From positions 1-17,147 of the forward strand of contig JACOVL010000033.1 of assembly GCA_016177355.1 (NCBI GenBank): a DNA stretch of 17,147 nucleotides, given 5' to 3'. The notes under the pieces are model-generated. The model made no database searches and was not told where the DNA came from. It saw only the letters and a list, made by a program, of their open reading frames with translations. Made by a program: the position numbers and the translations under genes. Source of the stretch: Betaproteobacteria bacterium. Its GTDB lineage: Bacteria; Pseudomonadota; Gammaproteobacteria; Burkholderiales; SG8-41. The first letter of the stretch is position 1. Each line of letters opens with the position of its first letter. Positions 1-7,328 of this stretch are shown here, one piece after another.

Positions 1-806
1 CTCACATCCTTCGTGGCCTTGAAAACGATCTTGCCGTTCTCGCCGACGACCGCGGTGTTGGCGTTGGCGGTGCCGCCGTGGCGCACCAGGCCGGCATACA
101 TGCCGATGCGGCCGCCCGTGGCGATCAGTTGCCCGAGGTTCAACGCCTGGTTGTCGGGCGCGGTGATCTGGACGCGAACTTCGGGGGTGCTCGCGTCCAC
201 CAGCTCGACGCTCCTGCCGGCGGCGAGGATGATCTCGCCCTGCGGGGTCTTGATGACGCCGTGGTTCTCGACGTTCTGCCCGATCAGGTAAACCGTGCCC
301 CCGGCGGGCGTGGTGATCGTGCCCTGGTTGACGACGTTCCCCGCTCCCGGGGTTTCGTTGAAGCGGTAGCGCCCGGCGAGGAAGTCGGCGTCGGAGAGGT
401 TCAGGGTCGAGGCAAGGAAACCGTTGACGTCTATCTTCGCGCCGGGCCCGATCGAGATGCCGTTGGGGTTGATCAGGAACACCCGGCCGTTCGACTGGAG
501 AGCGCCGAGGATCGCCGAAGGATTGGCGCTGATGACGCGGTTCAGGACGGCGCTCGCCGCCGACTGCTGCAGGAAGCGGGTGATTTCCTGGCTGGCGATC
601 GAGAAGCTCTGCCAGTTGATGACCGAGCCGGGGGTGTTGGTGACGGTGAGGACGTTGCCCTGGGCGGCAAAGGTCGCCTGCCCGCGCGCTACAGTGGGCG
701 CGGTCGGATTCGCGAGCGCGAGCTCGCCCGAGAAGCACGAAGCCACGGCCAGCGCCAGCAGCTTGTGCCTCCAAGCCGAATTCGACTTGCGGCTCCCTCT
801 CTTCAT
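1..806 (-). CDS. Filamentous-haemagglutinin-like exoprotein (TpsA), N-terminal part, cut by left window edge
   Basis: This is the secreted passenger of a two-partner (type Vb) secretion system. I translated it directly from the complement; it stays open for 268 codons to the window edge. It begins at ATG 806-804 with a basic N-terminus and a hydrophobic stretch (KLLALAVASCF), with a likely signal-peptidase cut after ALA at residue 32. The TPS domain follows: residues 51-70 carry the NVLTVTNTPGSVINWQSFSI signature, and residues 112-119 read INPNGISI, the NPNG motif needed for recognition by TpsB POTRA domains in this family. Beta-helix-like repeats begin after about residue 150. It lies 91 bp downstream of the transporter gene on the same strand, so co-transcription is likely. 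On the coding strand the short gap holds two copies of CCGGTTA 15 bp apart. The C-terminus, and therefore the activity (adhesin, haemolysin or toxin), is outside the window. Confidence 0.9.
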   Translation of the reverse strand, partial: MKRGSRKSNSAWRHKLLALAVASCFSGELALANPTAPTVARGQATFAAQGNVLTVTNTPGSVINWQSFSIASQEITRFLQQSAASAVLNRVISANPSAILGALQSNGRVFLINPNGISIGPGAKIDVNGFLASTLNLSDADFLAGRYRFNETPGAGNVVNQGTITTPAGGTVYLIGQNVENHGVIKTPQGEIILAAGRSVELVDASTPEVRVQITAPDNQALNLGQLIATGGRIGMYAGLVRHGGTANANTAVVGENGKIVFKATKDV

Positions 807-897
807 CCCGCCCCCCGAGCTAGCGTTTACCACCAACCCCCCCGTTAAAACAGGACTTTTGCAACATTCCAACTAACCGGTTGATTCGTAACCGGAT

Positions 898-3189
898 TCA
901 CCACACCCACGCTGCCGAAAAGTGCCCTTTCTTGCTGTTGCGCTTGCCTGTCGGCTCGTTAAACTGCGTGCCGTCATGGAAAACATGGGCGACGTCGAGC
1001 CGTAGCGTGAAATTCGTCTTGTAATTCATGCGCAAGCCAAAACCCATGCTATCCAGGCTGGCGCCCATCGTCTCGGCTCCGAATTCGCGGTTGCGGGTGG
1101 CCTTTCCAAAATCGTAAAACGTGAGGAACCGCAACCGGCCGCCGTCCAGGCCGATCAGCTTTGCCGCATCGGGCGTGTAGATCTCGAGATTCGTGCGGTA
1201 TCCCTTGTCGTCGGTGCGGTAGCGCTCGGCGAACCCGCGGACGTTGTCGGCGCCGCCGATTGCGAATTGCTCGCCGGCGACCAGCGCATCATCCGTGTAC
1301 TGGGCGTCCCATCTCACGCGGAACTGCCAGTCGCCCGCGAATGCCCGGGCGTAATTCAGGCCCATTCGGAACAGCCGGTAGCCGGCGGTTCCGTCCGGGA
1401 AGCGGGTACCGATTTTCTTGAAATCGGAGTCCTTCCCGTCATTGAGCACCGGAAAGTTCTGGCTCATGCTCAGGTAGAAGCCCAGTTCCCGCTGCTCGCC
1501 CTTCAGGCTCCCGCTATACGTGATGGAGAGAGGGTTGAGGGTGATATCCGGCACCAGGGTATCGATGCCGCCGACGGGAACCACCTGGTTCTGGTAGGCG
1601 CGGTAATCGAGTCCGAAGCTGAGCTTGTGCTCGAGGTCTCCCCACTTCGGCAGCGCATGGTTGTAGCGCGCCACCAGGATCGTGCCCTTGCCCGCCACGG
1701 TAAACAGGTCCTGCACCGTGCCCGAGTCCACGGTTGAATAACCCGCGACCAGGTCGATGGAATCGCCCAGCGCGTAAATCGGGATGCGGTAGCCGACGCC
1801 ATAGATCTCCACGTCATGGTGATTGCCCGGCGACGTGACGAACTGCGCGGTCAAAACATGATCGCGGTCGAACAGGTTGGCGTGCTGGTAGGCGATTCCC
1901 AAACGATAGCGGTGCGTGTTCTCGGTCCCCGTATTGTCCAGGCTCACGCTCCAGCGCTTGGGATTAATGTCGGTGACCCGGATTGCAGCGTCAACCTGAT
2001 CCTCGCGCTCGGCCGCGCGCAGCAGCACGGCCGTCTGCTTGGACGAATTCTCGTTGGCCAGCCTGATGCTCCTCGCGATCTCGAGGGAATTCGGCGTCTC
2101 GCCCTCGCGCAGCGATGGAATGCTGCGGCGCACGTTGGCGGCGCTGAAATGCTCGTTGCCTTCCACCGTGATCTTGCGGATCTTGGCCTCGATCACCCGG
2201 AACCGGACCACGCCGCGCTCGAGTTCCTGCTCGGGCAGCCGGATCTCCACGCCGCCGTAGCCCTGCCGCTGGTAAGCGGCCTGCAGGGCTTCGAGCGCGC
2301 GCTGCACGTCGCCGAAATCCTTGTCCTTGCCGGTGAACTGCGCGAGAACACTGTTGTACTCTTCCGGATTCATCAGGGTATTGCCCTCCAGCACGTAGCG
2401 CGCGATCTCGAACTTCGGCGAGGCGACGGGGACAATGGGCGCCGCTTCGGCGGGCGTCGTGACGACGGGCTTTACCGGTTTAGCTGCAGGAGGCGTTGCC
2501 GGCGCGGGTTGCGGCTTGGCAGGCTCGGCCTGGACAACGACAGCCGCCGGCTTCGGTGCAGCGGGCTGCGCTTCGGCTGGCGCAGGCTTCGGTTCCGGCG
2601 CAGCCGGCGGTGGCGGGGCAGCAGCCGGAGCCGGAGTTTCAGCCACTACGACGGGCGCAGGCTTCCGGGGTTCGGGCTTCGCGACCGTTGCAGGAGCGGT
2701 TTGCGGCTGCGCGGGCGGCTCGGAAGGATCGCGCACGTCAACGTAGGCGTAGGTCGCCGCGCCCTGCGAGACGGCGGCCGGGGCCGTGGGGCGCGGCTTC
2801 GATTGCTCGTCGAGCACGACCATCGGCAAGCAATCGCGAATCTGGCTTGCCGGAATCTCGGCCAGGCGGAACGTCACCACGCCGTCTTGCGGCTCGGGCC
2901 GGGCCAACTCGACCTTGACCGAGCAATGCCCGAGATCGTGATAGGCCTGCTGCAGTGCGTCGCGAGCGCGCTCGATGTCGGCAGCGGTTTTCCGGCGGCC
3001 TACGAACGGCGTGATGATCCGGGTGAAATCCTCGGACTTGAGGAGGACGCGGCCTTCGACCGCATAGCCGGAAACGTCCATCCGGGCGGTGCGAGAATCG
3101 CCGCTCGGCGACGAAGATTGGGCGTACGCGACTGACGCTGTCACCGCGACAGCAAGCACAGCCCACGCCCCCCTCAACACAACCCCCAA
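898..3189 (-). CDS. Two-partner secretion outer-membrane transporter (TpsB, FhaC/ShlB family) with an extra POTRA domain
   Basis: 763 residues, longer than the usual 550-600 of FhaC/ShlB proteins. Signal peptide at residues 1-23, cut after AYA. Residues 38-113 form a POTRA-2-like domain (YAVEGRVLL... GVVTFRLAEI). Residues about 130-257 are an almost uninterrupted Pro/Ala/Lys/Val linker. A second POTRA-2 domain follows at about 260-335 (YVLEGNTLM... GVVRFRVIEA), then a third POTRA (about 336-410) and a 16-strand-type beta-barrel to the end. VRGF at 650-653 is the conserved loop-6 motif of the Omp85/TpsB superfamily. The last residue is Trp, an aromatic end typical of outer-membrane barrels. 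The protein would export the downstream TpsA across the outer membrane. The chosen start is TTG 3189-3187 with a purine-rich AAGGGGG four bases upstream; GTG at codon 4 is an alternative and would keep the signal peptide. An extended -10 lies upstream near 3257-3265. Confidence 0.93.
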   Translation of the reverse strand: MGVVLRGAWAVLAVAVTASVAYAQSSSPSGDSRTARMDVSGYAVEGRVLLKSEDFTRIITPFVGRRKTAADIERARDALQQAYHDLGHCSVKVELARPEPQDGVVTFRLAEIPASQIRDCLPMVVLDEQSKPRPTAPAAVSQGAATYAYVDVRDPSEPPAQPQTAPATVAKPEPRKPAPVVVAETPAPAAAPPPPAAPEPKPAPAEAQPAAPKPAAVVVQAEPAKPQPAPATPPAAKPVKPVVTTPAEAAPIVPVASPKFEIARYVLEGNTLMNPEEYNSVLAQFTGKDKDFGDVQRALEALQAAYQRQGYGGVEIRLPEQELERGVVRFRVIEAKIRKITVEGNEHFSAANVRRSIPSLREGETPNSLEIARSIRLANENSSKQTAVLLRAAEREDQVDAAIRVTDINPKRWSVSLDNTGTENTHRYRLGIAYQHANLFDRDHVLTAQFVTSPGNHHDVEIYGVGYRIPIYALGDSIDLVAGYSTVDSGTVQDLFTVAGKGTILVARYNHALPKWGDLEHKLSFGLDYRAYQNQVVPVGGIDTLVPDITLNPLSITYSGSLKGEQRELGFYLSMSQNFPVLNDGKDSDFKKIGTRFPDGTAGYRLFRMGLNYARAFAGDWQFRVRWDAQYTDDALVAGEQFAIGGADNVRGFAERYRTDDKGYRTNLEIYTPDAAKLIGLDGGRLRFLTFYDFGKATRNREFGAETMGASLDSMGFGLRMNYKTNFTLRLDVAHVFHDGTQFNEPTGKRNSKKGHFSAAWVW

Positions 3190-3369
3190 TCAACCCCCTT
3201 GGTCCCAGGGTCGGACGGCATCATTGTTGTTGCACGCAAGGAACCCAGTTTTGCATTTTATAGCAAGGGCTTAAAACCAAACAGTTCATGCATCGCCGTA
3301 ACTCGACACGGACGCAGACACACTGCTAAAGTGTTGCTTTTTTGCAAATAATCCCCAACTACCCACCTT
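3190..3369. promoter_or_regulatory. Divergent intergenic region between tpsB and trxB
   Basis: 180 bp without a gene. On the minus strand, TATAAA (complement of 3257-3262) is preceded by TGC (complement of 3263-3265), giving an extended -10 box for the secretion locus. The hexamer at the expected -35 distance is poor, as is common for extended -10 promoters. On the plus strand the region is unusually AT-rich just before trxB (about 3330-3352), but I see no convincing -35/-10 pair and no good Shine-Dalgarno ahead of ATG 3370. The promoter call is inference from base composition and motif only. Confidence 0.35.
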
Positions 3370-4323
3370 ATGACCCCCTCCAAACACTGCCGCCTGTTGA
3401 TCCTGGGATCCGGTCCCGCCGGCTACACTGCGGCCGTTTACGCTGCCAGAGCAAATTTGAGGCCAGTACTGATCACCGGCCTCGCCCAGGGCGGCCAGCT
3501 GATGACCACCACCGACGTGGATAACTGGCCCGCCGACGCGATGGGCATCCAGGGCCCGGAGCTGATGGAGCGCTTCCAGAAGCATGCCGAGCGTTTCGGG
3601 ACGGAAATCCTCTTCGATCACATCCACACCGCGAAGCTCGGCGATCGTCCCGTCACCCTGGTCGGCGACCAGGGGACCTACACCGCCGACGCGCTCGTCA
3701 TCGCCACCGGCGCGTCCGCCATCTACCTCGGGCTGCCCTCGGAGAGTCAATTCATGGGGAAAGGCGTGTCGGGCTGCGCCACCTGCGACGGATTCTTCTA
3801 CAAGGGCCAGGAAGTCGCGGTGGTCGGCGGAGGAAACACCGCGGTCGAGGAAGCGCTCTACCTCACCAACATCGCGAGCCGCACGACGGTCATCCACCGC
3901 CGCGACAAGTTCCGCGCCGAGGCGATCCTGGTGGACAAGCTGCGGGAAAAAGTTGACGCGGGCAAGGCCACCATCCTGTGGGATCACGTGCTCGATGAGG
4001 TGCTGGGCGACAATTCCGGCGTTACCGGAATGCGGGTGAAGAACGTGAAGACCGGCGCGCTCACGGAGAAGAAATTGCAGGGGGTGTTCATCGCCATCGG
4101 GCACCGCCCCAACACGGAACTCTTCGCGGGGCAGCTCGAGATGAAAAACGGCTACATCATCACCCGGGGCGGGTTCGACGGCAACGCCACCGCCACCAGC
4201 GTTCCCGGCGTGTTCGCCTCCGGCGACGTGCAGGACCACGTTTATCGCCAGGCGGTCACCAGCGCCGGCAGCGGCTGCATGGCGGCGCTAGACGCGCAGA
4301 AATACCTGGAGAACCACGGTTGA
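3370..4323 (+). CDS. trxB: Thioredoxin-disulfide reductase
   Basis: A cytoplasmic FAD flavoenzyme that passes electrons from NADPH to thioredoxin. 317 residues, the normal length for the low-molecular-weight bacterial family. Residues 13-18 read GSGPAG (FAD dinucleotide-binding loop). The redox-active disulfide is CATCD at 136-140. GGGNTA at 153-158 is the NADPH-binding loop, followed by the HRRDKFRAE stretch that contacts the NADP phosphate in this family. The C-terminal FAD motif is present as FASGDVQDHVYRQAVTSAG. All catalytic elements are intact. The start is ATG 3370; no strong ribosome binding site is visible upstream. It is divergent from the secretion locus and followed, after a REP-like palindrome, by the Smr-domain gene on the same strand. 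Function is secure from motifs; regulation is not visible. Confidence 0.97.
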   Translation: MTPSKHCRLLILGSGPAGYTAAVYAARANLRPVLITGLAQGGQLMTTTDVDNWPADAMGIQGPELMERFQKHAERFGTEILFDHIHTAKLGDRPVTLVGDQGTYTADALVIATGASAIYLGLPSESQFMGKGVSGCATCDGFFYKGQEVAVVGGGNTAVEEALYLTNIASRTTVIHRRDKFRAEAILVDKLREKVDAGKATILWDHVLDEVLGDNSGVTGMRVKNVKTGALTEKKLQGVFIAIGHRPNTELFAGQLEMKNGYIITRGGFDGNATATSVPGVFASGDVQDHVYRQAVTSAGSGCMAALDAQKYLENHG

Positions 4324-4330
4324 TCTTCTG

Positions 4331-4395
4331 ACCACCCCGGGCTGACGCCATTCCCCTCCTTGTCAAGGAGGGGAGGAACGAGGTGAGGGGTGGTT
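4331..4395. repeat. REP-like nested palindrome, single copy
   Basis: The core is a perfect 9-bp stem with a 3-base loop: CCCCTCCTT (4353-4361), GTC, AAGGAGGGG (4365-4373). It is enclosed by a second perfect inverted repeat, ACCACCCC (4331-4338) against GGGGTGGT (4387-4394). The same two modules recur in the compound element at 4968-5134, so this looks like a dispersed palindromic repeat family. It sits between trxB and the Smr gene and may also act as a transcript-stabilising or attenuating hairpin. There is no T-tract after the stem, so it is not a classic intrinsic terminator. Confidence 0.75.
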
Positions 4396-4401
4396 AACAC
4401 G

Positions 4402-4968
4402 ATGAAGCGCACCCACAAACCCGCCGCCAAGACGCACGAAACGAATCTGTTCCGCGCCTCCGTTTCGGACGTGACGCCGCTGCGGCAGTCGGGCAAGGTG
4501 ACGATCGAGCGGCCGCGCCCCCGTCCGATACCGGTCCAGCACCTGCTCGACGAGCGCGCCGCCCTGCGGGACAGCCTGAGCGATCACCTCGCGTGGGAGA
4601 CCGGCGCCGAGACCGGCGAGGAGCTTTCCTACGCGCGCAACGGCATCGGCGCCCAGACCCTGCGCAGGCTGCGCCGCGGCCACTGGGTAGCCCAGGACGA
4701 GCTCGATCTCCACGGCTTCACCCGCCTCGAGGCGCGCGAATTGCTGGTGGAATTTCTCACCCGTTGCCTGCGCCGCGGCTTGCGCTGCGTACGCATCATC
4801 CACGGCAAGGGCTTGCGCTCGAAGAACCGCGAGCCGGTGCTCAAGCAGAAAGTGGCGAACTGGCTGATGCAGCGCGAGGAAATCCTGGCCTTCTGCCAGG
4901 CGCGGCAATCTGACGGCGGCGGCGGCGCGGTGATGGTGCTGCTTAAAGGCGCGAGCGGTAAGCGGTGA
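4402..4968 (+). CDS. smrB: Smr-domain endonuclease, SmrB-like (collided-ribosome rescue factor candidate)
   Basis: 188 residues from ATG 4402, close to the roughly 183 of E. coli SmrB (YfcN). The N-terminal about 95 residues are basic and low in recognisable structure. The Smr domain runs from about residue 99 to 184: LDLHGFTRLEA at 101-111 (with the Asp and His of the DLHG motif), IIHGKG at 132-137, and the glycine run with AVMVLL at 172-181. In this family the domain cleaves mRNA between collided ribosomes; SmrB does so in E. coli. That role is transferred by similarity and not shown here. The long central helix (AREL... RGLRCV) and the NWLMQREEILAF segment also match the SmrB layout. An in-frame GTG at 4390 lies inside the REP-like palindrome and is less likely to be the start. 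The stop codon TGA touches the left tip of the compound repeat at 4968. Confidence 0.82.
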   Translation: MKRTHKPAAKTHETNLFRASVSDVTPLRQSGKVTIERPRPRPIPVQHLLDERAALRDSLSDHLAWETGAETGEELSYARNGIGAQTLRRLRRGHWVAQDELDLHGFTRLEARELLVEFLTRCLRRGLRCVRIIHGKGLRSKNREPVLKQKVANWLMQREEILAFCQARQSDGGGGAVMVLLKGASGKR

Positions 4969-5134
4969 GAGCCCCTAACAAAATGAAACGGTTCAGCTTT
5001 GCTCCCCTCCTTTTCAAGGAGGGGAGGCCCGTAGGGCCGGGGTGGTTGAGAGTGGAGGCTCGCATGTCCACCACCCCGTCGCTTCGCGCCACCCCTCCTC
5101 AATGAGGAGGGGAAATCATTTTGTTAGGCGCTCT
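4968..5134. repeat. Compound palindromic element with 19-bp terminal inverted repeats (MITE- or BIME-like)
   Basis: The ends are AGAGCCCCTAACAAAATGA at 4968-4986 and TCATTTTGTTAGGCGCTCT at 5116-5134, which are inverted repeats matching at 18 of 19 positions. Inside are two hairpins with near-identical stems: CCCCTCCTT/AAGGAGGGG (5004-5024) and CCCCTCCTC/GAGGAGGGG (5092-5112). A central pair, GGGGTGGT (5039-5046) and ACCACCCC (5070-5077), forms another stem, and GGCCC-GTA-GGGCC (5027-5039) a small one. The hairpin module and the GGGGTGGT module are those of the single copy at 4331-4395. No open frame is present inside. No target-site duplication is visible. The element fills the convergent gap between the Smr gene and glnB exactly, and each tip supplies part of a stop codon. 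Confidence 0.8.
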
Positions 5135-5471
5135 AAACCGCTGCCTCGTCGGTTTCCCCGGTGCGGATGCGGATCACCTGCTCCACGCTGGAGACGAAGA
5201 TCTTGCCGTCGCCGATCTTGCCGGTGCGCGCGGCCTTGATGACGGCGTCGATCGCGCCTTCGAGCAATTTGTCGGGCACCACCACTTCCACCTTGACCTT
5301 GGGCAGGAAATCCACGACGTACTCGGCGCCGCGGTAGAGCTCGGTGTGGCCCTTCTGCCGGCCGAAGCCCTTCACTTCCGTGACGGTCAGGCCGCTGACG
5401 CCGATCTCGGACAATGCTTCCCGCACTTCGTCCAGCTTGAACGGCTTGAATATCGCCTCGATTTTTTTCAT
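5133..5471 (-). CDS. glnB: Nitrogen regulatory protein P-II
   Basis: A trimeric cytoplasmic signal protein that reads 2-oxoglutarate, ATP/ADP and, through uridylylation, glutamine status. It controls targets such as GlnE and NtrB. 112 residues, exactly the E. coli GlnB length. The start MKKIEAIFKPFKLDEV and the T-loop segment GHTELYRGAEYVVDFLPK are almost the same as E. coli GlnB. Tyr51, the uridylylation site, is present, as is the C-terminal GKIGDGKIFV ... IRIRTGE signature. A good Shine-Dalgarno (GGAGG, 7 bases before ATG) fixes the start. It follows nadE on the same strand with a 52-bp gap, so it is likely co-transcribed. That gap also has a possible extended -10 (TGC-TATCCT) but no clear -35. 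The choice of glnB over glnK rests on sequence and on the absence of amtB next door. Confidence 0.95.
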   Translation of the reverse strand: MKKIEAIFKPFKLDEVREALSEIGVSGLTVTEVKGFGRQKGHTELYRGAEYVVDFLPKVKVEVVVPDKLLEGAIDAVIKAARTGKIGDGKIFVSSVEQVIRIRTGETDEAAV

Positions 5472-5523
5472 GGGATTCCTCCGCGTGCCGGGCCCGGATT
5501 CACTCCAAGGATAGCACAGGGCG

Positions 5524-7215
5524 CTACTCGAACCGGTGCCGGAATTTGTTGGTGATGGGGAAGCGCCAATCCTTGCCGAAACCGCGGGGGGTGATGCGGA
5601 TTCCGACCGGCGACTGGCGCCGCTTGTACTCGCTGCCGCGCACGAGCTGCACCACCCGCTCCACGTCCTTCGCCGACAATCCCAGCGCGGCGATTTCAGC
5701 GGGGCTGCGGTCGTTCTCGACGTAAGCCTCCATGATGGCGTCGAGCACCGGGTACGGCGGCAGGCTGTCCTGGTCGGTCTGGTCCGGGCGCAGCTCGGCG
5801 GACGGCGCGCGCTCGATCACGCGCTGCGGTATCACCGGCGCGAGGCCGTTGCGGTAGCGCGCGAGCCGGTAGACCATCATCTTGTTGATGTCCTTCAGCA
5901 CGGCGAATCCACCGGCCATGTCGCCGTAGAGCGTGGCGTAGCCGGTGCCCATTTCGCTCTTGTTGCCGGTGGTGAGCACCAGCGCGCCGCTCTTGTTGGA
6001 AAGCGCCATCAGCAGCGTGCCGCGAATGCGCGACTGCAGGTTTTCTTCCGTGGCATCGGCGGGAAGACCCTTGAATTCGCCGGCCAGTGCCTTGAGAAAC
6101 GCGTCGAAGACCGGCTTGATGGCGATCTCGGTATAGCGCACCTTGAGCGCGCGGGCTTCGGCCTTCGAATCCTCCACGCTCATGCCGGCGGTGTATTGCG
6201 ACGGCATCATCACCGCGCGCACCCGCTCCGCGCCCAGCGCATCCACCGCGATCGCCAGCGTCAGCGCCGAATCGATGCCGCCCGATATGCCGATGAGCGC
6301 CCCCGGAAATCCGTTCTTGCCGATGTAGTCGCGCACGCCGGTCATCAATGCGCCGTAGACCTCGGCCTCGGCGGCGAGCGGCCCGGCGATCTCGCCCGGC
6401 TGCGGGTCGCCGTCGGTGAGGGTGACCAGTCCCAGCGCCTCCTCGAACATCGGCAGCCGGTGCGTCAGAACGCCCCCCCGGTTGAGCACGAAGGAGCCGC
6501 CGTCGAACACCAGCTCGTCCTGCCCGCCGACGAGATTCACGTAGACCAGGGACAATCCCGTTTCCGCCACCCGCTGGCGCATCACGTCGTAGCGCACGCG
6601 CTGCTTGTCCAGGTGATAAGGAGAGGCGTTCAGCACCAGCAGCACGCTCGCCCCCGCCGCGCGCGCCACCCGCGGCGCCTCGGCGTTCCACGAGTCGGCG
6701 CAGATGTTGATGCCGACGCGCGCGTCGCGGCCAGCCGCGCCCGGCCTGGCGGTGGCCGGCCCCTCCGCTCCCCAGGTGTCCTCGCAGATGTTGACGCCAA
6801 AACTCACGCCGTTCATCCCGAACACGCACGGACCGCCGCCGGGCTCGAAATAGCGTTCCTCGTCGAACACGGTGTAGTTCGGCAGCCGCTGCTTGTCGTA
6901 GACGCCGATCACCTGGCCGCCCTGGATGACGGAAGCGGAGTTGTAGCGCTTGCCGGCGTCGTGGCGCGGGTGCCCCACGACGAGCGTCACTTCCCGGACG
7001 CGTTTCGCCAGATCTTCCAGCGCCTGGTCGCAAGCCACGAGAAAATCCTCCCGCAGCAGGAGATCTTCCGGCGGGTAGCCGCACAGCGCGAGCTCCGGCG
7101 TGACCATGAGATCGGCACCGGCGCGGCGCGCGCGCGCCGCGAAGTCGGCGATGCGGCTGACGTTGCCGGCGAGATCGCCGACCGTCGCGTTCAACTGCGC
7201 AATCGCTATTTTCAT
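5524..7215 (-). CDS. nadE: Glutamine-dependent NAD+ synthetase, with an internal duplication around the glutaminase cysteine
   Basis: Catalyses the last step of NAD synthesis: deamido-NAD + ATP + glutamine to NAD. 563 residues, about 25 more than I expect for proteobacterial two-domain NadE proteins. The N-terminal nitrilase-type glutaminase shows Glu41 (TPELALCGYPPED), Lys108 (VYDKQRLPNY) and a cysteine motif. That motif occurs twice: GVNICEDTW (Cys144) and GINICADSW (Cys172), in two consecutive 28-residue units. The synthetase domain has the ATP-binding SGGIDSA loop at 311-317 and the TGNKSEMGTGYATLYGDMAGG segment. All other landmarks are intact and the frame is open throughout, so the enzyme may well be active. 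It is the first gene of a probable nadE-glnB operon. Upstream is a short AT-rich region with two TATAAT boxes on the coding strand. Start ATG 7215 has only a weak ribosome binding site. Confidence 0.95.
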   Translation of the reverse strand: MKIAIAQLNATVGDLAGNVSRIADFAARARRAGADLMVTPELALCGYPPEDLLLREDFLVACDQALEDLAKRVREVTLVVGHPRHDAGKRYNSASVIQGGQVIGVYDKQRLPNYTVFDEERYFEPGGGPCVFGMNGVSFGVNICEDTWGAEGPATARPGAAGRDARVGINICADSWNAEAPRVARAAGASVLLVLNASPYHLDKQRVRYDVMRQRVAETGLSLVYVNLVGGQDELVFDGGSFVLNRGGVLTHRLPMFEEALGLVTLTDGDPQPGEIAGPLAAEAEVYGALMTGVRDYIGKNGFPGALIGISGGIDSALTLAIAVDALGAERVRAVMMPSQYTAGMSVEDSKAEARALKVRYTEIAIKPVFDAFLKALAGEFKGLPADATEENLQSRIRGTLLMALSNKSGALVLTTGNKSEMGTGYATLYGDMAGGFAVLKDINKMMVYRLARYRNGLAPVIPQRVIERAPSAELRPDQTDQDSLPPYPVLDAIMEAYVENDRSPAEIAALGLSAKDVERVVQLVRGSEYKRRQSPVGIRITPRGFGKDWRFPITNKFRHRFE

Positions 7216-7328
7216 ATCGCTAATATATCATCTGGCAGCCGTGTCCGCAGCCCGACGGAACTAATTATAATTATTATATTCAACAGGTTATTGTAATCAC
7301 CTCGCGTATAAAATGATGGCCACGCGCA
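7216..7328. promoter_or_regulatory. AT-rich divergent promoter region, nadE / GNAT gene
   Basis: A marked AT island in a GC-rich background (about 7258-7315). It contains a perfect 12-bp palindrome, TAATTATAATTA (7262-7273). On the minus strand there are two exact TATAAT hexamers (complements of 7264-7269 and 7273-7278), suited to driving nadE; I see no good -35 at the right distance for either. On the plus strand TATAAA at 7307-7312 could serve the GNAT gene, but that would leave a leader of only about ten bases. Promoter roles are inference. Confidence 0.45.

Noticed and set aside
875..882. AACCGGTT palindrome between the two secretion genes
   Set aside because: Only 8 bp, expected by chance at this length, with no stem extension or T-tract.
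1816..3135. 439-codon plus-strand frame opposite tpsB
   Set aside because: Antisense shadow, with Arg/Gly runs generated by the Pro/Ala linker read backwards.
3286..4239. 317-codon minus-strand frame opposite trxB
   Set aside because: Antisense shadow of a very clear thioredoxin reductase gene.
4390..4401. GTG 4390 as start of the Smr gene
   Set aside because: It lies within the arm of the REP-like palindrome; ATG 4402 gives a basic N-terminus and a normal SmrB length. It remains possible because an AGGTGA lies just upstream.
5536..7296. 586-codon plus-strand frame opposite nadE
   Set aside because: Antisense shadow; the NadE motifs on the minus strand are unambiguous.
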